Below, piece by piece: positions 43,175-48,681 of a DNA stretch of 48,681 bases. How positions within the stretch are numbered: the stretch's first letter is position 1; the number at the start of each line of letters is the position of its first letter. Origin of the DNA: Verrucomicrobiota bacterium (GTDB lineage Bacteria > Verrucomicrobiota > Verrucomicrobiia > Opitutales > Opitutaceae); the NCBI GenBank assembly GCA_018239845.1, contig JAFEGO010000065.1, forward strand, positions 1-48,681, given 5' to 3'. The notes beneath the pieces were generated by a model, which worked only from the letters and a program-made list of their open reading frames with translations, was not told the DNA's origin and did not search any database. The position numbers and the translations under genes were made by a program.

Positions 43175-43336
43175 TTAAAACATTTCGATCATTCCTACAA
43201 TGATCGAAAATACCTGAAAAGCTTCCACAAAATATTGCCGATTTGATCGGCTTGGCGACAGAAACCAGAAGCCATGCTGCATTGCACGCTTGTAGAACTG
43301 TCGGTAAGCATAGAATAGATCTGCGATCCATGTTAA
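43175..43336 (-). pseudogene. Possible C-terminal remnant of a lost gene
   Basis: An open stretch of 53 codons follows an in-frame TAG (43337-43339) and ends at TAA (43175-43177). It has no start codon until an internal ATG. The sequence reads like a real protein end: LFYAYRQFYKRAMQHGFWF, then SNRQYFVEAFQVFSIIV and IEMF. It is aromatic and amphipathic, unlike the shadow frames. It lies exactly at the composition boundary between two glycosyltransferase genes. I cannot name the parent protein; a membrane-associated glycan enzyme is possible. Confidence 0.4.
43183..43209. other. Perfect 11-bp hairpin at the composition boundary
   Basis: TTTCGATCATT and AATGATCGAAA enclose CCTAC. On the minus strand it is followed by TGTTTT, so it could be a weak terminator or attenuator upstream of the GT4 at 43149. 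It also lies inside the putative remnant reading frame. Confidence 0.5.
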
Positions 43337-44406
43337 CTAGCGAAGACCGTTCGCAAGAATTGAGTCGTCATTGCTTCTGGGCCAATAGTCTTCTCCACAT
43401 CACGAATATCAGGTGTAAATTTCTCACGATTGAGAGCCACTTCATGCAATGCAGCAGCAAGTTGCGAAATGTCACCAACTGGATATACGCATCCCCACTT
43501 TGGATGATCTTCAATTAGTTCCGCTGCCCCACATCCGTCAGAACAGATCGCCGGCACACCCATCTGCAATGCCTCATTTACAACAACCCCCCAGCCATCA
43601 AAAACTGAAGGCAACACTAAAACATCTGCGTTACATATTGCGATATGTACGTCATCAGGTGGTAATGCCCCCCGAAACTCAGTGATCGTCCGAAGCCCAA
43701 GTGCGCATACAGCCTCCTCAAGTTCAACGCGCTGCGGTCCAGAACCGACTATCAATAGCCGTGTGTTCGACACAGCTCGACTCATCTTGGCCACAGCATG
43801 GATCAAATCTAAAACACGCTTCCGAGCAATAAGCTGGCCAACATAGATTATCGTAAATCCAACGCCCACCGGACGAGGTCGTATCGCCGGAGCACGGTTA
43901 AAATACATAAACGGAAAAATTCGATCTGATGGTACTCCCATTTGGCCATAAAAATCCGCGGCTCGGCGACCAATTGCAAAGAGTCCACGCGCACGATAAA
44001 AAGCCATTCGCACCCATGCGCGCTTTAATAATTTAAATCGGACTGATTGGGGCGGCTCTGAATGAAAATATAAGTCCGAACCCATAAACAATAGGGCACT
44101 TGAGATTAAAAAAAATACCGGAACACTCCACATCCCATTTACGAGATGCACTGCATTCCGGTGCCGCCACGCCAAACATAACGCCTCACTTTTGCTATTT
44201 AGTACTTTTTGAGGATAAGCCTCCTGCGCTGGTTCTGACCAGCCAAGTCCACGACGATCCGCTGGCAAGCCAGTAGCGTAGTATACGTGAAGATCGATGC
44301 GTTGCCGAACCAGTTCACGAAAAAAAACAGTCTGATAATGGGAAGGCTGGTTCATCCAAACCACTACCTTCCGAATACATTCCGTATGTTTCCGTTGGCT
44401 CATCAT
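43333..44406 (-). CDS. GT4 glycosyltransferase (AT-rich block)
   Basis: 357 residues. The N-domain begins MSQRKHTECIRKVVVWMNQP, the donor domain has IIYVGQLIARKRVLDLI and PSVFDGWGVVVNEALQMGVP with EX7E-type spacing. Two adjacent ATGs (44406, 44403) are possible; I use the first. The upstream GT4 stops eight bases before. Codon use is AT-rich, unlike the genes below 43150. A remnant frame follows its stop. Confidence 0.9.
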   Translation of the reverse strand: MMSQRKHTECIRKVVVWMNQPSHYQTVFFRELVRQRIDLHVYYATGLPADRRGLGWSEPAQEAYPQKVLNSKSEALCLAWRHRNAVHLVNGMWSVPVFFLISSALLFMGSDLYFHSEPPQSVRFKLLKRAWVRMAFYRARGLFAIGRRAADFYGQMGVPSDRIFPFMYFNRAPAIRPRPVGVGFTIIYVGQLIARKRVLDLIHAVAKMSRAVSNTRLLIVGSGPQRVELEEAVCALGLRTITEFRGALPPDDVHIAICNADVLVLPSVFDGWGVVVNEALQMGVPAICSDGCGAAELIEDHPKWGCVYPVGDISQLAAALHEVALNREKFTPDIRDVEKTIGPEAMTTQFLRTVFAS

Positions 44407-44414
44407 TACATCAT

Positions 44415-45542
44415 TTAAAGCGGTTCCAAACACACTTGGACAGCTTGCGACACACAGTTCTCCTCGTTAAATAAAGCTAATCCACGCTCCCGCCCGCGCC
44501 TACCCATATCTAACCTTAAAGATTCGTCAGCGACAAGAATGGTTAGCTTTTGCATGAGCGCACCAGGATCACTTGGAGGCACAAGAAAGCCTGTAACACC
44601 CTCTTTTACAATCTCCAACGGGCCACCCGCAGCTGTAGCAACCACCGGCAAGCCGCACATCATTGCCTCCACGATCGAACGGCCAAATGGCTCTAACGGA
44701 GCAGGATTAACGAAAATGTCCATTTTTTCGTATGAATCCGCCATATTAGAATAGGTTACACCACCAACAAATATCACATGATCCGAAATTCCAAGCTTAT
44801 GCGCCATGTCATAAATTTCATATTTATACTTTATATCATCTTCAGCAACGCCTACATCACCGACAATTAAAAATGTGCATCTTTTTCTGGTAGATAAGAG
44901 CAATTTCGCCGATTGAATAAAATCTGCATGCCCTTTATTGCGACTGAATCGAGCCACCATGCCGACAACAATTTGATCCGATTCGCATTTCGTCTTAGGT
45001 AAAAACGCTTGCGGGTTAATACCATTATAGACAACCCGTATACGACTAGATTCAACCCCAACATCTATCCATTTTTTTGCAGCGCCTTCGCTGGTAGTTA
45101 TAAGTATAGCAGATTTATTATTAACTATAAACTTTGTCAATCTAAGCAGCAATAAAGGATAACAAGCAAAGCCGCGCTCATGAAAAACAATGCGGACAGG
45201 AGATCCAAGAAATCGACTACCAAGCCAGGAGTACAGAAAAGCCACTATTCCATTAGCATAAAGGATAGTATCCTTCGGGGATGCTATCGCCCTTCTAATT
45301 GCCATTGATACCTTCATACAATCTACGATTGAACCCAGGAGGCTTTTACTTGAAAAACGCCAACGCGAACCATTACCCACTTGGATTTTATTCAATTTCA
45401 GTTCGTCATGCATCCCACCCTTTAAGGGTAGAATTGTGACAACGTCATGCCCCCTTTTTCTAAAAGCATCAATAAGAGCCAGCGTAGAGTGCTGGGCTCC
45501 ACCCATCATAGTCGAATTTTCAATCGGAAAAATTACTTTCAT
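44415..45542 (-). CDS. GT4 glycosyltransferase (AT-rich block)
   Basis: 375 residues. MKVIFPIENSTMMGGAQHS is an acceptor-domain start of GT4 enzymes, IVFHERGFACYPLL lies near 120, and the donor domain shows VVGMVARFSRNKGHADFI and EPFGRSIVEAMMCGLPVVAT (EX7E). It is separated from the deacetylase gene by 55 bases. Sugar specificity cannot be read from the sequence. Confidence 0.92.
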   Translation of the reverse strand: MKVIFPIENSTMMGGAQHSTLALIDAFRKRGHDVVTILPLKGGMHDELKLNKIQVGNGSRWRFSSKSLLGSIVDCMKVSMAIRRAIASPKDTILYANGIVAFLYSWLGSRFLGSPVRIVFHERGFACYPLLLLRLTKFIVNNKSAILITTSEGAAKKWIDVGVESSRIRVVYNGINPQAFLPKTKCESDQIVVGMVARFSRNKGHADFIQSAKLLLSTRKRCTFLIVGDVGVAEDDIKYKYEIYDMAHKLGISDHVIFVGGVTYSNMADSYEKMDIFVNPAPLEPFGRSIVEAMMCGLPVVATAAGGPLEIVKEGVTGFLVPPSDPGALMQKLTILVADESLRLDMGRRGRERGLALFNEENCVSQAVQVCLEPL

Positions 45543-45597
45543 GTAAATTCAACCAGGTGTATTTGCAAATTATCCGGAACATTATAGGCTAGAACGC

Positions 45598-46443
45598 CTA
45601 GACGGTTGATTTTGCCCTATTCCAGCTAACGAGTCGACGAATTCTGTATAACATCTCATAAACGGAACGACCCGGATCGATTCGAGGGAACACAAAAACA
45701 GCCCCATGATGGTTGCGGACTGCGGTTACAGTAGATTGCTCAACGGAAACCGCGTAGGTAAAATATTTTTTTACATGATCAACCACACGTCCGTTGTACT
45801 CTCCGTATGGAAATGCAAAGCCACATTGTTTACATCCATACTGCTGCTCCAAATACTTAGCGCATCCATACACTTCAGCCTCAAGAATATCATCTGGTAA
45901 TGTTGCTAAGTGAAGATGATTAACGCTATGACCCCCAATGGCTTGATTATTTTCAAGCCAGTTCAACAACATCTCGCGATCAGCGTATTCAAGCGAGAAT
46001 CCCTTAGTCGCGAGAGATTCTGATTCTGAAATCCAGGAAGGAGGAACTTTGTTGTATGAGAACCACCTAGTACGACCGTCTGTGAATTGATTTACAACAA
46101 ATAGAGTCGATTCAAGTTTGAATTCCCTCAAGACGGGAAGCGCATCGGAGATTACCCCCGATCTACCATCATCGAATGTAATAGCAAACACTCGTCCGAA
46201 CGCTAGGGAATTTGTACGAACTTGCTCAACGAGTGAAGTCGCTGGCAAGCATCGGAAACCCAAACGGAGCAAACATTGCAGTTGGTCAGCAAAACCTCGC
46301 CTAGTAATCGTATTACGATCATTTAATGTATCTCCGACATTATGATACATTAGTATGACAGCCACATTTTTCGGCAACCAAAGTGGAGCCGTCGCCTCAA
46401 GCAATTTAGCTCCATACGATTTAAGCTCCGCTTTCAAATTCAT
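45598..46443 (-). CDS. Polysaccharide deacetylase (NodB-like)
   Basis: 281 residues. The NodB motifs are present: ILMYHNV near 30, FAITFDDG with Asp91 and Asp92, and the zinc-binding GGHSVNH with His172 and His176; FAFPYGEYN is the third motif. These enzymes remove N- or O-acetyl groups from polymers or lipid-linked sugars. No export signal is obvious, so it might act in the cytoplasm on a nucleotide- or lipid-linked sugar, or use the N-terminal helical segment as an anchor. Its start overlaps the polymerase stop by ATGA. Confidence 0.9.
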   Translation of the reverse strand: MNLKAELKSYGAKLLEATAPLWLPKNVAVILMYHNVGDTLNDRNTITRRGFADQLQCLLRLGFRCLPATSLVEQVRTNSLAFGRVFAITFDDGRSGVISDALPVLREFKLESTLFVVNQFTDGRTRWFSYNKVPPSWISESESLATKGFSLEYADREMLLNWLENNQAIGGHSVNHLHLATLPDDILEAEVYGCAKYLEQQYGCKQCGFAFPYGEYNGRVVDHVKKYFTYAVSVEQSTVTAVRNHHGAVFVFPRIDPGRSVYEMLYRIRRLVSWNRAKSTV

Positions 46444-47765
46444 GCCTTTCGCCCGAAGGACCAATTAGCGGACTCCATTGCAGCGCCCAATAGCCAGTAG
46501 AACGGCACCACAGTGTAAACGATATGGAACATATCTGTACTAAACGCCATGGCTGCCATCGCCGCAGCCCAAGCAAGCGCAACACTTAGCAGCAAATCAC
46601 GATCAAAACTGGTTATTTGACGCGATGCTCTAAATAGAAAGAAGCATGTATATGAAACAAACGCAATAAATACAGTAAATCCTTGCGCCCCCTGCTCGAA
46701 AAGCACGAGCAAATAGGAACTGTCCACAGCACCGGCCCCTTGATTTTGCCGAGCAACATCATATACTACGTTTAAGTCATTACCAAACACCCCAAGACCG
46801 CTTCCGAAGGGATCAGCCATAAATTGATCCATAATAGCGCTCCAAATCCCGACACGTCCCGAAAGAGTGGAATCCATAGTGTCAAAGGCCGAAATCAAAC
46901 TGCGACCAGATACCTCAGCCGCAGTTATTCCCACCACCGCCCCTATCGCTAAAACCACAACAAAATGCAGAATCTTCTGGCGAGTGCTCCAAACCAAGAC
47001 CGCTACACCGATCGCGACAGCTACATAAGCGGTGCGACTGAATGTGAAGAGCAGCGCTGCAAGGCATACCATCACAGACGCCCACGGCAACCAACGCATT
47101 TTTCCGGATATCTTTCCACGCATGGCTAATGCTAGTATTACGCCCAAACATGCAAAGCTCCCCATATTAGGTCGATTACCCAAAGTAGATACTACCGCAT
47201 TTTCGGTAATTCCTGATCGAGCCACAGCCCTTGACAGTATGTCTCTATCCGCATCTGCGGTTATCGCCTCCGAAAGTGAATTGCCCATCATATAATCCAC
47301 AATACCAAAGGCACTAACCGACATAAACAGTAACATATTAAATATAAAGAACCGCCGAACATAAATGTGATTTCGTGAATCCCAGACTAGCATGCCAGCA
47401 AATATGAGCATCGGGTAAACGATATAAAATCGCAATGACGAGAGTGCTCGCAGCCATTCATGAGTGAATAGACTCGCAGCTATCGCAGCAACGCAGCAAA
47501 GGCTCGCCAAAATCAAAAGAGTAAGGTTAGACAACCTCCTTCCACGTACGTAAGCGCCAACCCCAGCTCCTATCAAATAAGCTACCAAGATTAAATCCTT
47601 TAAAAGGTTTACAAATGGAATCGGAGCTATGACACGGCCAAACAGGCCGATTGTTACAAGGAATACCTCAAATAAAGCAAAAGTTAACAATGGACGCTTC
47701 CAGGCGGCAGCCACAACCGCAATGAATACGACGAACCCCAAGATAATTGCATAAACTAGCATCAT
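46440..47765 (-). CDS. O-antigen ligase/polymerase-like membrane protein (Wzy-type)
   Basis: 441 residues with about eleven membrane helices. A large periplasmic loop after helix 8 has GRVGIWSAIMDQF and DPFGSGLGVFGND, the pattern of O-antigen ligase/polymerase (PF04932) proteins. It would polymerise repeat units or ligate the polymer in the periplasm. It overlaps genes at both ends by ATGA (47762-47765, 46440-46443). Polymerase versus ligase cannot be told by eye. Confidence 0.87.
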   Translation of the reverse strand: MMLVYAIILGFVVFIAVVAAAWKRPLLTFALFEVFLVTIGLFGRVIAPIPFVNLLKDLILVAYLIGAGVGAYVRGRRLSNLTLLILASLCCVAAIAASLFTHEWLRALSSLRFYIVYPMLIFAGMLVWDSRNHIYVRRFFIFNMLLFMSVSAFGIVDYMMGNSLSEAITADADRDILSRAVARSGITENAVVSTLGNRPNMGSFACLGVILALAMRGKISGKMRWLPWASVMVCLAALLFTFSRTAYVAVAIGVAVLVWSTRQKILHFVVVLAIGAVVGITAAEVSGRSLISAFDTMDSTLSGRVGIWSAIMDQFMADPFGSGLGVFGNDLNVVYDVARQNQGAGAVDSSYLLVLFEQGAQGFTVFIAFVSYTCFFLFRASRQITSFDRDLLLSVALAWAAAMAAMAFSTDMFHIVYTVVPFYWLLGAAMESANWSFGRKA

Positions 47766-48681
47766 AACGCTTTTAAAATTAGATTTTTCGAACCTGCGAC
47801 GCTCCTAAAAGCTTGGAACATAGTTTGTGTATTACTCTCAAATGAGTAGTGGCGTCGCACGAGCATAAAATTTTTATTTTGCACAGCAACGGACATTAGA
47901 TTTGATGATCGAGCATAAGTAATTGCCTTAAAAATATCGTCGGCCGATGGTTTTATCGGCACACAAAGATACTGAATCCCACAGCTTGAAAGCTCCATAT
48001 ATTGCGGAAGTGCCGTAGAGATCAGGCAGGCACCACAGGCAAGCGCTTCTAGTAGACTTGAGCCCAGTTGATCGCGTTGAATCATATTGAGAGCTATATC
48101 GCAGCTGCCAAAATATGCCGCGAGCCCTACTTCGTCTCGAATCACAGGCCAGACCGCTACAGAATCACTAAGATCCAGCTCTTGGACTATATTTTTAAAA
48201 TCCTCAACGACATAATCTTGAACGCCGGCCATTAATGCCGTAGCTTTAAAGCAAACGCCACTGTTTTTAAGTTTGGCTAGCGCACAGAGCGTTTCTTTGT
48301 AAAAACTTATATCCCTTAGTATTCTTCCAAGATCAATATGTAATTCCTTTTTAATTCCCTGTGTTGCCGTTGGGCGTTTTGATAGATTAAAAATATTATC
48401 TTTTATTCCCCAATGCTTTGTCATCTGTTTCTTCTCTTTAATTTGCAACGCATTTCCGACATCTTCCCGAAATTTAACGCTCGTGGTAGCTACTAACTGA
48501 GACAACTCACACGTAATTTTCATACGAATTCGGCTCAATATTTTTCCTTTATGCCCATAGAAGTCGCTCCCGCACACGCTCGTCACCACGGGAATACCCA
48601 AAAGATAGCCAAGCAATGCAGCCGCAAGAGAAACGTCCCAAAGACATAAGCACCAGATAACATCTGGTTTGAATCGCTGAG
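47762..48681 (-). CDS. GT4 glycosyltransferase, 5' end beyond window
   Basis: At least 305 residues; the frame is open to the right edge of the window, so the true start lies outside. The visible start reads RFKPDVIWCLCLWDVSLAAA, then LGIPVVTSVCGSDFYGHKGK, both typical of a GT4 acceptor domain. An internal TTG at 48616 is not a likely start. The donor domain has SVAVWPVIRDEVGLAAYF and GSSLLEALACGACLIST. It overlaps the Wzy-like gene by ATGA. Confidence 0.88.
   Translation of the reverse strand, partial: QRFKPDVIWCLCLWDVSLAAALLGYLLGIPVVTSVCGSDFYGHKGKILSRIRMKITCELSQLVATTSVKFREDVGNALQIKEKKQMTKHWGIKDNIFNLSKRPTATQGIKKELHIDLGRILRDISFYKETLCALAKLKNSGVCFKATALMAGVQDYVVEDFKNIVQELDLSDSVAVWPVIRDEVGLAAYFGSCDIALNMIQRDQLGSSLLEALACGACLISTALPQYMELSSCGIQYLCVPIKPSADDIFKAITYARSSNLMSVAVQNKNFMLVRRHYSFESNTQTMFQAFRSVAGSKNLILKAL

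Noticed and set aside
43146..43331. 61-codon ATG-initiated frame in the junction gap
   Set aside because: Its product is Cys/Ser/Val-rich without protein character; the neighbouring start-less frame ending at 43175 looks more like real coding sequence.
48559..48616. TTG at 48616 as the start of the last glycosyltransferase
   Set aside because: The frame stays open to the edge and the upstream codons encode a typical GT4 segment (RFKPDVIW), so the gene continues outside the window.
1..48681. CRISPR array, tRNA, rRNA, integrase, prophage or toxin-antitoxin genes
   Set aside because: Read for direct repeats with spacers, cloverleaf arms, conserved rRNA stretches and recombinase motifs; none was seen. 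Repeats present are palindromic and non-tandem.

Overview
The window is one contiguous piece of a GC-rich bacterial chromosome. The mix of genes fits an Opitutaceae-like Verrucomicrobiota: a PEP-CTERM protein, glucuronate isomerase, a heparinase-fold protein in a glycan locus, REP-like GTGGCTGCGGCG hairpins, and start codons mostly without Shine-Dalgarno motifs. That assignment is inferred from gene content, not from a marker gene. I saw no rRNA, tRNA, CRISPR array, integrase or intact insertion sequence. No gene-free stretch exceeds 300 bases; the longest is about 180 bases at 43150-43332.

Region A (1-9515) looks like carbohydrate use plus envelope genes. It holds a Gfo/Idh/MocA oxidoreductase, an LpxR-type lipid A deacylase, a PD-(D/E)XK nuclease-like protein, a large GH106-like protein, a membrane-anchored solute-binding protein with an overlapping repeat protein but no permease, and uxaC. 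REP-like palindromes sit at the 3' ends of genes here.

Region B (9532-25664) is mostly ordinary. It holds a thioredoxin-like protein, aldo/keto reductase, TerC, an AEC transporter, a BaiN-type flavoprotein, a Spy-like protein, an ABC exporter pair with a small zincin, a SYLF protein, a VOC protein with a tiny membrane protein, pncC, exonuclease III, a PLP transsulfuration-type enzyme, YggU and YbjQ family proteins, a PEP-CTERM protein and a MATE transporter.

Region C (25719-48681, all minus strand, running off the right edge) is a surface-polysaccharide locus. In transcription order it has: GT4 (partial), O-antigen polymerase/ligase, polysaccharide deacetylase, two GT4 enzymes, a gene remnant, another GT4, an asparagine-synthase-type amidotransferase, a GT39-like membrane transferase, an MDR/Gfo-Idh fusion dehydrogenase, WecB, WecC, a heparinase II/III protein, a WbuB-like GT4 and a NeuD-type acyltransferase. 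It ends with an acyl cassette: ACP, KAS III, VOC epimerase-like protein, second ACP and FkbH-like HAD protein. Most genes overlap by ATGA or lie within about 30 bases of each other, so they are probably cotranscribed in blocks.

The most interesting reading is that the locus makes a ManNAcA-type uronate polymer, possibly amidated. The ACP/KAS III/FkbH/VOC set would build an unusual acyl group (FkbH relatives load glyceryl units from 1,3-bisphosphoglycerate onto ACPs), and the NeuD-like enzyme would place it on a sugar. The FkbH + ACP + FabH-like trio is also the signature of tetronate natural-product pathways. From about 43150 to the right edge base composition drops sharply (hand counts: 25/60 G+C at 45001-45060 against 38/60 at 31021-31080), which suggests that the distal glycosyltransferase block was acquired separately; a gene fragment lies at the junction.

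I did not assign promoters: no upstream region showed a convincing -35/-10 pair by eye. Functions are read from motifs and remembered family features, without database searches.
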